From Alphaproteobacteria bacterium UBA1303 (GTDB taxonomy: Bacteria; Pseudomonadota; Alphaproteobacteria; Micropepsales; Micropepsaceae), in NCBI GenBank assembly GCA_002307315.1, contig DBTZ01000047.1:91442-155441 (forward strand): 64,000 nt of DNA, read 5' to 3'. Below are positions 9,466 through 18,158 of this stretch, in pieces. The notes under the pieces were generated by a model. That model worked only from the letters and a program-made list of their open reading frames with translations. It was not told the origin of the DNA and did no database searches. Made by a program: the position numbers and the translations under genes. The stretch's first letter is position 1; the number at the start of each line of letters is the position of its first letter.

Positions 9466-9489
9466 ACGCGCCGCCCCTAGACGGCGCGT
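9466..9489 (+). promoter_or_regulatory. GC-rich hairpin with T-run in the purU leader
   Basis: ACGCGCCG (9466-9473) pairs perfectly with CGGCGCGT (9482-9489); CGTCGTTTTT follows, giving a terminator-like structure about 75 bases before the purU ATG. A smaller hairpin (AGACC with GGTCT) follows at about 9500-9516. It may be a terminator for an upstream transcript or an attenuator of purU; no known riboswitch consensus was recognised. Confidence 0.45.
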
Positions 9490-9562
9490 CGTCGTTTTTA
9501 GACCCTCGCGCGGTCTCAAAACACGTGAAAAAGCACGACGACAACACCCGAAAGGATATGCG

Positions 9563-10429
9563 ATGGACGCCGACACCAGACAATATATCTTGACCATTTC
9601 GTGCCCGGACGCCGTCGGCATCGTTGCGGCCGTTTCGGGTTTTTTGGCCGCGCGCAATTTGTTCATCACCGAATCGTCCCACTTCGGCGACGCGATAACC
9701 GGCCGCTTTTTCATGCGCACGGTGTTTCGGATCGCCCCTGAAATGCCTCCGCTCGACGCGCTAAAGGCGGCGTTTGCCGAAGTAGCGGCCCCGTTTCAGA
9801 TGGATTGGGGCATCTACGACACCACCGTCAAACCCCGCCTCCTGATCCTGGTGTCGAAATTCGATCACTGCCTGAACGATCTTTTGTACCGCTACCGCAC
9901 CGGTACGCTGCCGGTGGAAATCCCGGCGGTGATTTCCAATCACCCCGATTTGCAACGCGTGGTCGAATGGCACGGCATTCCCTACCATCATCTGCCGGTG
10001 ACCAAGGAAACCAAGGCCGAACAGGAAACGAAGATCCTCGAAATGGTCGAGCGACTGAATATCGACCTGATCGTACTTGCCCGCTACATGCAGGTGCTGT
10101 CGCTCGACATGTGCAAAGCGTTGTCCTGGCGTTGTATCAACATCCACCATTCCTTCCTGCCCAGCTTTAAAGGCGCCAAGCCCTATCATCAGGCACATGC
10201 GCGTGGTGTGAAGATCATCGGTGCCACTGCTCATTATGTCACCACCGATCTCGACGAGGGCCCGATCATCGAACAGGGCGTCCAACGGGTCGATCACACC
10301 CATACGCCTGAAGATCTCGTCGCTTTGGGCCGAGATATCGAAAATGTCGTTTTGGCGCGGGCAGTTCAGTACCACGTCGAGCATCGCGTCCTGACCAATG
10401 GTCATCGCACCGTGGTGTTCAATCGTTAA
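9563..10429 (+). CDS. purU: Formyltetrahydrofolate deformylase
   Basis: 288 residues. An N-terminal ACT domain (about 5-80, starting YILTISCPDAVGIVAAVSGF) precedes a formyltransferase-fold domain. NIHHSFLPSFKGAKPYHQA holds the catalytic Asn and His, and TTDLDEGPIIEQ the catalytic Asp. PurU hydrolyses 10-formyl-THF to THF and formate, balancing one-carbon pools; formate-THF ligase, which runs the opposite reaction, is encoded at 35.7 kb. ATG at 9563 is chosen because AAAGGA lies 7 bases upstream and the ACT domain starts there; the open frame extends back to 9437. Confidence 0.95.
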   Translation: MDADTRQYILTISCPDAVGIVAAVSGFLAARNLFITESSHFGDAITGRFFMRTVFRIAPEMPPLDALKAAFAEVAAPFQMDWGIYDTTVKPRLLILVSKFDHCLNDLLYRYRTGTLPVEIPAVISNHPDLQRVVEWHGIPYHHLPVTKETKAEQETKILEMVERLNIDLIVLARYMQVLSLDMCKALSWRCINIHHSFLPSFKGAKPYHQAHARGVKIIGATAHYVTTDLDEGPIIEQGVQRVDHTHTPEDLVALGRDIENVVLARAVQYHVEHRVLTNGHRTVVFNR

Positions 10430-10451
10430 ATACTTGTCATCAAACGGAAAT

Positions 10452-10477
10452 GGAGGCGACAGAAATTTGCCGCCTCC
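10452..10477 (+). terminator. Probable transcription terminator after purU
   Basis: GGAGGCG (10452-10458) pairs with CGCCTCC (10471-10477), extendable by two more pairs, and is followed by a short T-rich tail. The T-run is weak. The rest of the 289-base gap to the permease gene is AT-rich and probably holds its promoter; TGTTG-AA-CAACA at 10650-10661 is a small dyad of unknown meaning. Confidence 0.5.
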
Positions 10478-10718
10478 GCTGTTTCTTATATTTAAAAAAA
10501 TATCCTCTCAGTTCAGATTAAATTGCGGGCAATTCCATATTAAATATCTGGCAATGTCTGCTAAACCGGGAAAAACCTCGATTTATACATAATCTATGGC
10601 TTTGAATTTTATCGATAATTTATATCGGCACGCGAATTGCTGTGAACATTGTTGAACAACAGGAAACCGACCTGCCGATGCAGTGAGGGGATATTTGTAA
10701 ACGTTATTGGAGTTTCCC

Positions 10719-12101
10719 ATGCCCGAACTACGTAAAGACAGTCTGTCCTTTATCGAAACCCTAGGCCAATCCATCGCCAACGTGTCGCCGACATTCACCC
10801 CGGCTTTGGCCGTCGTCGTGGTCGCCGGCATTGCGGGAAACGCGTCTTGGCTGGTTTATATCATCGCCACTCTCGCGCTGCTGGTCGTGGGGCTGAACGT
10901 CGGCAAGTTGGCCAAACGGATTCCCGCCGCCGGTTCGTTCTTCCTCTATGTGTCGCGCACCATGGGGCCGACCATGGGCATGGTATCGGGCTGGTCGATG
11001 CTGGCCGCCTACCTGTTCACCGCCATCGCTATCATCGTCGCCACGTCGATCTTTATCAAAATCATGCTGGCGGCGCTGGGCGTGACCGTGATGCCGCCCA
11101 ATATCGTGTTTTATGCCGCAGTCTCGCTCCTGGTCTTCCTGTTCGCCGCCCGGGACATCCGTCTTTCGGCGCGGATCGGCCTGACGCTGGAGGCGATTTC
11201 GGTTACGATCATCATGATGCTCTGCATCGGCATTCTGGTCCATTGCCACTTTAAGCCCGACATGGCGCAGTTGACGCTGAAGGGGGCGACTTTCGCCAGC
11301 GTCGGTCAGTCGATCGTATTCGCCATATTCTGCTATGTCGGCTTCGAAAGCGCCGCCACCTTAGCCAAGGAAACCCGTGACCCCGGCAAGACCATCCCCA
11401 AGGCCATCCAGTGGACGGCGCTTCTGGTCGGCCTGCTGTTCGTTTTCACCACCTACGTCATCACGCTCGGCTTCGGCGAAACCGGGGCCACGCTAGGCAA
11501 GAGCGAGGCGCCGCTTGCCGACCTGCTCACCGGACAGAGCCGGTACCTCACCGCCATCGTCTATTTCGGTGCCGTGATTTCCGGCTTCGCCTGTGTCCTG
11601 GCGTCGATCAACGCCTTTGGCCGCCTTCTCTTTTCGCTCGGCCGCTATCAATTCGTGCATTCCTCGATGGGACTGGTGCATAAGACGCACCATACCCCCT
11701 ATGTGGCGCTGACCGTAGGTACGGGCATCGCCTTCATCGTGACCGTGGCGACTTCCGGATTGGCCGAAACCACCACCTTCGCCTGGTGGGGCACCATTGC
11801 GTCCTACGGCTTCATCATCGTCTATCTTTTGTGCTCGATCGCCGCACCGATCTATCTTGCAAAGACCAAGGAATTGAAAGTGATGGACGTGATCGTCGGG
11901 CTCATAGGCGCCGGGCTGATGGTCTATGCGCTGTACGGCAGCCTCTATCCGGTTCCCGCCTATCCCTACAATCTCTTCCCTTACATGTTCCTGGCCTACA
12001 TGATCATCGGTGGATTTTGGGCCCTCATCCTGAAGGTCCGCTCGCCGCAGACGCTGCTCGGCATCAAGCACGACATGGAAGGTGCCGAAGCCGGCAAGTA
12101 G
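10719..12101 (+). CDS. APC superfamily amino-acid permease
   Basis: 460 residues with about 12 membrane helices and a short cytoplasmic N-terminus. Hallmarks of the amino acid-polyamine-organocation superfamily include SIANVSPTFTPAL in helix 1 and the IVFAIFCYVGFESAATLAKETRDPGKTIPKA region around helix 6 (read in two parts). Proton- or sodium-coupled uptake of an amino acid or amine is expected; the substrate cannot be read. A TTG at 10707 also opens the frame, but ATG at 10719 has GGAG six bases upstream and is preferred. It stands alone: purU ends 289 bases before it and a repeat lies after it. Confidence 0.85.
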   Translation: MPELRKDSLSFIETLGQSIANVSPTFTPALAVVVVAGIAGNASWLVYIIATLALLVVGLNVGKLAKRIPAAGSFFLYVSRTMGPTMGMVSGWSMLAAYLFTAIAIIVATSIFIKIMLAALGVTVMPPNIVFYAAVSLLVFLFAARDIRLSARIGLTLEAISVTIIMMLCIGILVHCHFKPDMAQLTLKGATFASVGQSIVFAIFCYVGFESAATLAKETRDPGKTIPKAIQWTALLVGLLFVFTTYVITLGFGETGATLGKSEAPLADLLTGQSRYLTAIVYFGAVISGFACVLASINAFGRLLFSLGRYQFVHSSMGLVHKTHHTPYVALTVGTGIAFIVTVATSGLAETTTFAWWGTIASYGFIIVYLLCSIAAPIYLAKTKELKVMDVIVGLIGAGLMVYALYGSLYPVPAYPYNLFPYMFLAYMIIGGFWALILKVRSPQTLLGIKHDMEGAEAGK

Positions 12102-12124
12102 GATCGTCGCTTGGATTTCGACTT

Positions 12125-12250
12125 AGAGCATTTCATTGTTTTACGAAAAACACTGAAATGCTCTAATTTCTTGTTTTATTGCGCTTTATATCAGAAAATC
12201 GCCGAACCACACTGGCGCTATCGGCTCCACTTTTTCTGCGAAGCGTTATA
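12125..12250. repeat. Dispersed intergenic repeat, family B (copy 1)
   Basis: Starts with the palindrome AGAGCATTTCA (12125-12135) and TGAAATGCTCT (12154-12164), followed by a tail with TTGTTTTATTGCGC, GCCGAACCACACTGGCG and CTATCGGCTCC. The same order of blocks recurs at 55.4 kb. It lies between the permease and kinase genes. Confidence 0.8.
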
Positions 12251-12309
12251 GGGTCTGTACGAAACATGCTCGTTGCGGACCCTCTTCTATCCGGAAGCTG
12301 GAACCGACC

Positions 12310-13986
12310 ATGGACAGGGCGGAAAACCTTAAGGGCGGCGGTTGGACCTTAAGCATCGGCGCGTCGGCACGGTGTCCCGGTTCGGCCTCGCCGGACTTTC
12401 ACGCGGTCTACAACGGCGAGGATCTCGGTTCGCCCAGCAAAGGCATAGTGGCTGTCATCGCCACCTCGGCCGGCGCTTGGGAAGCGGCCCAGATCGCCGT
12501 CAACGGCTTTGCCGAAGGCTATTTCGGTTCGGGCGAAACCTTAAGCCCGGGGCGCGCCGCGGCGATGTCACTGACCAGCATCAATTTCTGGCTTTTTCAG
12601 CAATCGAAAGACGCGCCGCCGGGACGCGAAATGACGGCATCGCTGTCGGCGGTACTGTTTTCCGGCCGGCGCGTCGACATCGTGCATGCCGGCGGCTGCA
12701 AGGTATACGTCAGCCGGAAGGGCGAATTGATGCCGCTTTCCGCCGAAAGCCGGCGCGGAATCGAAAAAGCCGGCCCCGCCAGACTGATCGGCGCCGACAC
12801 CTCGTTGCGGGTCGATCATTTCGAGTACGAGGCGGAAGCTGGCGACCGTTTCGTTCTGGTCAGCGCCGGCGCAGCTCTGCGTATCGACGCCATTTCGCTG
12901 GCGGCCATTTTGGCGGATAACCGCTCCCCCGAGGTAATCGCCGCCCGGATCGGCGAGGCCCTCGCGCCCTTTGCCGAGGCCCGGGCCGTCAGCATACTGG
13001 TCGCCGAGGTGATCGAACCGGCGCGGCGGAGTTACGAAGATATCGCCGCTCGCTTTGTCGGCCTGCCCTTGCGTAAAGCCCCGCGCGAAGGCGATTTGTG
13101 GGACGGCTTCCGCATCGGACGCACCATCAATCGCGGCCGCTATACTTTGCTCAAACGCGCCTGGGACGAAATCGAAAAACGCGACGTGGTGCTGAAAATC
13201 CCGCTCGCCTCGATGTTGGCCGATCAGATTTTCCGCGCCGGGTTCTTACGCGAAGCCTGGATCGGCACGGCGGTCAAAATCCCGTGCGTCGCCAACTATT
13301 TTACCCTGCCGCCGGGCCGTCAGACCAGCTTGTATCTGGTCATGCCGTTTTATCGCGGCGAGACGTTGGAGAAACGTCTCTTGCGCTCGCCGCGCATCGG
13401 TTTGGCGGAAGGCGTCGGCATCGCGCTAAAATTATGCGCCGCGGTTGCCGAACTTGGCCGGCACGACGTCATCCACCGCGATATTAAGCCCGAGAACATC
13501 ATGCTGCCGGCAACCGGCGATGTGCTGCTGCTCGATCTCGGCCTCGCCTATCTCACCGGCATCGACGATAGCGAAGAAGACTCCTTAAGCGGTACCACCC
13601 GCTACATGGCACCGGAGCTGTTTTCCGGCACGCCGGCGAATGCCCGTTCGGAAGTTTTTTCGCTTGGCGTCACCGTCTATCGCATGTTTGCGGGCGGCAA
13701 ATATCCCTTTGGCCAGCGCGAGCGCATGCCGCTGAAACGTTTGCGCCCCGATCTGCCCGCCTGGCTCGGCGCCGTACTGAAAAACGCCATCGCCGCCTCG
13801 CCGCAGGACCGATTTATTGGCGCGGAAGCTATGGCGCAGGCACTGGAAAATGGTCTGGTGCGCGGCGACATGCGCGCCGGCGGACATTTTCGCCGCTTTA
13901 TCGACCCGCTGCGGCTGTGGAAGTTTCTGGCGTTTGCATTCGCCGTCGCGACGGTGTTTCTCCTTTTCACCGGCGGGCGGCCCTGA
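12310..13986 (+). CDS. Ser/Thr protein kinase with degenerate PP2C-like N-terminal domain and C-terminal membrane anchor
   Basis: 558 residues in three parts. Residues 1-245 align by order and spacing with the PP2C half of bacterial bifunctional kinase/phosphatases, but the metal-binding Asp motifs are gone: DG(x)GS reads IATSAGAWE, GDSR reads GGCK, and TDG reads SAG. Residues 265-520 are a kinase with K296 in VVLKIP, HRDIKPEN (D391), D409 in LLLDLGLAYL and GTTRYMAPEL, all intact. A hydrophobic segment close to the C-terminus anchors it in the membrane. The expected output is phosphorylation of unknown targets, with the N-terminal part acting as a sensor or regulator. It is followed at once by the phosphoesterase gene. 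Confidence 0.87.
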   Translation: MDRAENLKGGGWTLSIGASARCPGSASPDFHAVYNGEDLGSPSKGIVAVIATSAGAWEAAQIAVNGFAEGYFGSGETLSPGRAAAMSLTSINFWLFQQSKDAPPGREMTASLSAVLFSGRRVDIVHAGGCKVYVSRKGELMPLSAESRRGIEKAGPARLIGADTSLRVDHFEYEAEAGDRFVLVSAGAALRIDAISLAAILADNRSPEVIAARIGEALAPFAEARAVSILVAEVIEPARRSYEDIAARFVGLPLRKAPREGDLWDGFRIGRTINRGRYTLLKRAWDEIEKRDVVLKIPLASMLADQIFRAGFLREAWIGTAVKIPCVANYFTLPPGRQTSLYLVMPFYRGETLEKRLLRSPRIGLAEGVGIALKLCAAVAELGRHDVIHRDIKPENIMLPATGDVLLLDLGLAYLTGIDDSEEDSLSGTTRYMAPELFSGTPANARSEVFSLGVTVYRMFAGGKYPFGQRERMPLKRLRPDLPAWLGAVLKNAIAASPQDRFIGAEAMAQALENGLVRGDMRAGGHFRRFIDPLRLWKFLAFAFAVATVFLLFTGGRP

Positions 13987-13992
13987 TTGCCT

Positions 13993-14808
13993 ATGCGCAT
14001 CGCCTATATGAGCGACCTGCATCTTGAGTTCGATGCGGCGGACGGAACGGAGCACGGCGAACTGCCGCCGGTGATCGAAACGGCGCTTCGGCCGGCTCAA
14101 GGCGCCGATCTTGTCGTGCTCGCCGGAGATATCGACCAAGGCACTAATGGCATCGTCACGGCCGACGCGATCAGCAGGCGCCTTGCGGCGCCGGTGGTTT
14201 ATGTCTTCGGCAACCACGAAGCCTACGGCTGCGATATGGCGGCGCTGCCGCCACGCTTGCGTGCCGACGCCTGGGAGACCGACGGCCGGGTGCAGTTTCT
14301 CGACGGCAATACGGTGCGGTTCTGGTTCTCCGGCCGCCCGCTGGCGGTACTCGGCTGCACGCTGTGGACGGACTATGCCATCGCCGGCAACGCCGAAGCG
14401 GCAATGTATCATGCCGAAAAGCAGATGAACGATCACAAATCGATCGGCTGGAACGGCGGCATGTTTCTGCCCGAGCACGCACTGGAACTGCACCGCAAGC
14501 AGCGGGTGTGGCTGGCTGCGCAAATTGTCAAACTGGCGGCGGAACGGCCACGCCCGGACATTCTTATCGTGACCCATCACGCGCCCTGCCGGGATGCCAT
14601 CGGGCCACGCGTATTCGATCTGGCGTCCTCCTACGCCTCGGACTTGCGCGCGGAGATCTCAAGCTGGGGACCGCTGACCTGGATTCACGGCCACACCCAT
14701 CATCGCCACACGGCGAAAATCGGACAAGCGACGGTGGCTTCGGCGCCGCGCGGCTACGCCTCGGATGGCGAACGTGCCGCTTACCTCTGCGGCATTCTGG
14801 AGTTGTGA
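13993..14808 (+). CDS. Calcineurin-like metallophosphoesterase
   Basis: 271 residues with the full set of dinuclear-metal motifs: MSDLHLEF near the N-terminus, VLAGDIDQG, FGNHEAYG, VTHHAPC and WIHGHTHHRH. It hydrolyses a phosphomono- or diester; the substrate is not predictable. ATG at 13993 is preferred over the in-frame TTG at 13987; it lies six bases after the kinase stop, so kinase and phosphoesterase form a tight pair. No signal peptide is seen. A functional partnership between kinase and phosphoesterase is inferred only from adjacency. Confidence 0.85.
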   Translation: MRIAYMSDLHLEFDAADGTEHGELPPVIETALRPAQGADLVVLAGDIDQGTNGIVTADAISRRLAAPVVYVFGNHEAYGCDMAALPPRLRADAWETDGRVQFLDGNTVRFWFSGRPLAVLGCTLWTDYAIAGNAEAAMYHAEKQMNDHKSIGWNGGMFLPEHALELHRKQRVWLAAQIVKLAAERPRPDILIVTHHAPCRDAIGPRVFDLASSYASDLRAEISSWGPLTWIHGHTHHRHTAKIGQATVASAPRGYASDGERAAYLCGILEL

Positions 14809-14974
14809 ATTCCACTTGTTGCGGCAATGCGACCTTTGTCGCAGACAGAACAATTCTGGTCGCATCGAGTATGGGGCGCGACCCTGCATCCGATACTATT
14901 TGCGGCCTAAAGGGTTGTCACGCCGCCGCAACGGCAAAAGCGTTAACGGGCGTCAGTCAAGGGATCGCGTTGTG

Positions 14975-15715
14975 ATGGATAGAAATGCCGAGGTGTATGG
15001 TTTTGCTCCCGTGCCGGCGATGACGATATCGCGGATTAACCCGGTAGCGGTCCCCAAATATCTGCGCCGCGTTTATTGGTGGACCTACATTCATCCTTTT
15101 GCAGTCTGGTTCTTCGACCGCCTGTGGCTGATCAATCTGATCGTGCTGACCAACTATCATCGCCTGCGCGATGCGGCGTTGGCGGCATTCCCGATCAGGC
15201 CAGGCGAACAGGTGCTGCAAATCTCCTGCGCCTACGGCGACATCACGCCGAAACTGGCCGCCAAAGTGGCGGCAGGCGGCGGGCGGCTCGATGTCATCGA
15301 CGTGCTGCCGATCCAGCTTCAAAACGTGCGGCGCAAAGTTCCCGCCGCCAGTCCGGTGCGCTATTTCAACATGGACGCCTGCAACCTTAAATTTCCTTCC
15401 GGACAATACGATTCCGCGCTGCTGTTCCTGCTGTTGCACGAAACCCCGATGGATGTACGCCTCAAGGCGCTGGAAGAAGCGTTTCGCGTCGTCAAGCCGG
15501 GCGGCAAGGTGGTGATCGTCGATTTTTCGAAACCGCAGTGGTGGAATCCGTTCCGGTATCTGTGGGCGATTTTCCTGTCGATCTTCGAACCGTTTGCGCT
15601 CGACATGTGGTGGAACGACATCCGCACCCTGCTTCCGGCAGCGGTACGGAACCGGCGGATCGACCGGGAATCCTTCTTCGGCGGACTGTTCCAGAAGGTT
15701 ACGATTCTGCGGTAA
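14975..15715 (+). CDS. rquA: RquA-type rhodoquinone biosynthesis methyltransferase-like protein
   Basis: 246 residues of the class I SAM-methyltransferase fold with features I associate with RquA: an N-terminal segment VPKYLRRVYWWTYIHP, then FFDRLWLINLIVLTNYHRLRDAAL, an altered glycine loop LQISCAYGDITPKLA, LDVIDVLPIQLQNVRRK, LLFLLLHETPMDVR and the end FFGGLFQKVTI. RquA converts ubiquinone to rhodoquinone, the low-potential quinone used in anaerobic fumarate reduction. ATG at 14975 is the best start, without a strong ribosome site; the frame is open back to 14765. It is convergent with the glycosyltransferase gene 28 bases away. A generic UbiE-like methyltransferase is the alternative. Confidence 0.78.
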   Translation: MDRNAEVYGFAPVPAMTISRINPVAVPKYLRRVYWWTYIHPFAVWFFDRLWLINLIVLTNYHRLRDAALAAFPIRPGEQVLQISCAYGDITPKLAAKVAAGGGRLDVIDVLPIQLQNVRRKVPAASPVRYFNMDACNLKFPSGQYDSALLFLLLHETPMDVRLKALEEAFRVVKPGGKVVIVDFSKPQWWNPFRYLWAIFLSIFEPFALDMWWNDIRTLLPAAVRNRRIDRESFFGGLFQKVTILR

Positions 15716-15743
15716 ATCCCGGTATCGTACGACGGGATCGATC

Positions 15744-16841
15744 TCAAACGGACGGTCCGGCGATCTTTTTCATGATCGCCGCGCCGGCCTGGCGAAACCC
15801 ATCGCGCGAATAGCGCGCACCGATCTTAAGCTTCGCCGCCTCGCCCATCCGGTGCAAATCGGCGGGGTTCGACAGCAGTTTAGCCAACCGCGCCGCCAAG
15901 GCTTCGACGTCGCCGGGCGGCGTAAGGCATCCCGTGACGCCGTCCTCGACGCTGTACGGCAGTTCGCCGATCGTCGAGGCGAGCACCGGCAGACCGGCCA
16001 CCATCGCCTCGTGCGCGGCGATGCAGAACCCTTCCGAGCGCGAGGGTTGAAGATAGAGATGCTGTTCGGCCAAAAAGTCTTTGGGGCGGTCGACGAATCC
16101 GGGCAGCGCAATCTTTGCCAAACGACAGCCGCGCGCCAATTCTTCCAATCGGCCCCGTTCGGCCCCTTCGCCGGCGATCGTCACATGTATGGGGCAAGGC
16201 GGCACGAATCCGTTTTGCGTAAGCCGGATCAAGGCCGCGATCAGCACGTCGTAGCCTTTGTTCGGATGCAGCCGCCCCAGGCTGGCCAGCCGCAACGGCT
16301 CGCCGATGCGCCAGGCCGTCGCCACCGGCTGCATCGGATCAGCGGCGAAAATCGGCCATGTCATCAGCCGATCATCCGATACCTTCAAACGGGCCCGCGT
16401 CAGCGCCGTGACCGATGCCGAATCCCCCACCCACAGCGCCGCACGCGATTGCAACAGTCGCATCAGCCGCCGGTTCCAGGAATTCAGATATGCATTATGC
16501 TGCCAGCAGATAACCGGCAAACCCAACCGCGGCCCGATCAGCAGGCCCAAAATGGTGGCGCGGCTGAGCGAGGTCCAAACATGGGTGGCCCCCCACTCTC
16601 GCAGTTCGTCCGCCAGCCAACGAACCGCCGCCCAATGGTCCCTCAGCCCGCCGTCGCGCACGGCGGGCTCCAAACCGGCGGCCGTCATGGCCGGTAAGGC
16701 CCGGCCGTCGCGCGCCGTCAGTGCAAAGACGCGCACCACCGCCCCGCCATCGCGCAACACCTGGGCAATCGCCGGTACCGGAAATGCGGCACCGCCCCCC
16801 TCGGCGGAATTGATCACATAAGCGATGCGCAAAGGCTTCAT
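15744..16841 (-). CDS. GT4-family glycosyltransferase
   Basis: 365 residues with the GT-B fold of family GT4: an N-terminal AYVINSAEGGGAAFPV loop, LASLGRLHPNKGYDVLI, an IAGEGAERGRLEELA nucleotide-sugar segment and the E-x7-E motif in SRSEGFCIAAHEAMVAGLPV. It should transfer a sugar from a nucleotide donor at the cytoplasmic face of the inner membrane. It is the last gene of the sphingolipid operon and its ATG overlaps the flippase stop (ATGA). By position it may glycosylate the lipid or a surface glycan made by the operon; the acceptor is unknown. Confidence 0.87.
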   Translation of the reverse strand: MKPLRIAYVINSAEGGGAAFPVPAIAQVLRDGGAVVRVFALTARDGRALPAMTAAGLEPAVRDGGLRDHWAAVRWLADELREWGATHVWTSLSRATILGLLIGPRLGLPVICWQHNAYLNSWNRRLMRLLQSRAALWVGDSASVTALTRARLKVSDDRLMTWPIFAADPMQPVATAWRIGEPLRLASLGRLHPNKGYDVLIAALIRLTQNGFVPPCPIHVTIAGEGAERGRLEELARGCRLAKIALPGFVDRPKDFLAEQHLYLQPSRSEGFCIAAHEAMVAGLPVLASTIGELPYSVEDGVTGCLTPPGDVEALAARLAKLLSNPADLHRMGEAAKLKIGARYSRDGFRQAGAAIMKKIAGPSV

Positions 16842-18157
16842 CGCCCGGCACTCCGTTTCCAGGCCAAGACCAACAGCAGAAAGCTGGCGAACAGCGCTTG
16901 GCCTATCGCTTGCCAGCCGGCGCCGACCAGACCGAACATATGCAGCAGCACCGGCAGCACCGGCAACCAAACCAAGCTGGCGGTCAAATTGGCGCCCATC
17001 GACCAACTGGGCCGGCCCAAGGCGGTCAAGGCCGCGGTACACGGCGGGCCGACCAGCGCCAGGGCACGGGCCGCGACCAACACAACCATCAAACCGGTAG
17101 CGGCGGCAAACGCGGGGCCGGCAATTAGCGCCACGATTTGTTTCGAGAAGGCCCAGACGATAAGGACGACCGGCAGGCTCGCTCCCAGCGCGATGGCAGT
17201 GACCTTGAGCAGCGTGCGTCGCAACGCCGTTCCGCCCTGGCCTGCCGCCGCCATGCGGGCCAGTTCGGGATAAGAGGTGTTGCCCAGGATCTGAGCCGGC
17301 TGCGAGATCAGCACCGTAGAACGCTGCGCCACCGAATAGAGACCGGCGGCGGCCGGCCCCATTACCCAGCCGACGATCAACGGTGCCGCCCGCACGGCCA
17401 ATTCGCTCAAGGTGACGTCGGCATTGCTGGCAAGCAGAAATCGCCAGATTCCAGGATTTTCCTTGACCGGACTGCCGGATGCGGGCCGCCATAGGCGCTT
17501 GCCCAATCTCTTGTGGGCCTGCCACAAGCCCAAGGCCCACAGGCTGGCGAATTCGCAGACGGCCGCCGCAAGCCAGACCAGCAGAAATCCCGTCAGCCCC
17601 CAGCCGGCGAAAACGGCAAGAACGGCCCCGATCAGCCGCACGCCCGGCGCCACCAGATTGTGCAGGCCGATGAGATCGAAGCGGTTTGCCAGTTGCAGAT
17701 AGCCGGCCGGCGTCGAGCGGATGGACCCCAACACGGCCAGACTATAGGGCAGCGCCAACGTCATGGCGGCTTTCGACCACCCCAGATGCGGTCCGATCAG
17801 CGGTGCGAACAGGGCCGTGGTCAGGATCGCCGCCACGCCGCCCAACAGCTCGATACGGGCGCCAAAATGCAACAGCCGCACCAGTCGATTGTCGTCGCCG
17901 GCATGCAGCGCCTCCGCCCCATAGCGCACGACAGCCTGCCAGGAGGGAAATTCGACGATGCCGCAAACCGCCGTCACATAGCCGTGGACCAGGATCAGCA
18001 CGCCGTAATCGCTGGGACCGAGCGCACGGGTGGCGATGACGAGATAGACTAGACTGATCAGTCCGGCCCCCGCCTTGCCGCCCAAGACCATGCCGAGGCC
18101 GCCGAAGATCCGGCGCAAGGCGCCGTGGGGCGATGCCGGAGGTTTGGTCGCGCTCAA
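16838..18157 (-). CDS. Polysaccharide/lipid flippase of the MOP superfamily (Wzx-like)
   Basis: 439 residues with 12-14 predicted membrane helices. The N-terminal stretch GKAGAGLISLVYLVIATRALGPSDYGVL is typical of Wzx-like flippases of the MOP exporter superfamily, which turn lipid-linked glycans across the inner membrane. It starts one base after the stop of the phosphotransferase-like gene and its stop overlaps the glycosyltransferase start. In this operon it is a candidate to flip a decorated sphingolipid or lipid-linked oligosaccharide; that assignment rests on context. Confidence 0.83.
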   Translation of the reverse strand: MSATKPPASPHGALRRIFGGLGMVLGGKAGAGLISLVYLVIATRALGPSDYGVLILVHGYVTAVCGIVEFPSWQAVVRYGAEALHAGDDNRLVRLLHFGARIELLGGVAAILTTALFAPLIGPHLGWSKAAMTLALPYSLAVLGSIRSTPAGYLQLANRFDLIGLHNLVAPGVRLIGAVLAVFAGWGLTGFLLVWLAAAVCEFASLWALGLWQAHKRLGKRLWRPASGSPVKENPGIWRFLLASNADVTLSELAVRAAPLIVGWVMGPAAAGLYSVAQRSTVLISQPAQILGNTSYPELARMAAAGQGGTALRRTLLKVTAIALGASLPVVLIVWAFSKQIVALIAGPAFAAATGLMVVLVAARALALVGPPCTAALTALGRPSWSMGANLTASLVWLPVLPVLLHMFGLVGAGWQAIGQALFASFLLLVLAWKRSAGR

Positions 18158-18158
18158 C

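Noticed and set aside
9402..9562. Tetrahydrofolate or glycine riboswitch before purU
   Set aside because: The leader forms simple hairpins only; no conserved core of these riboswitches could be matched.
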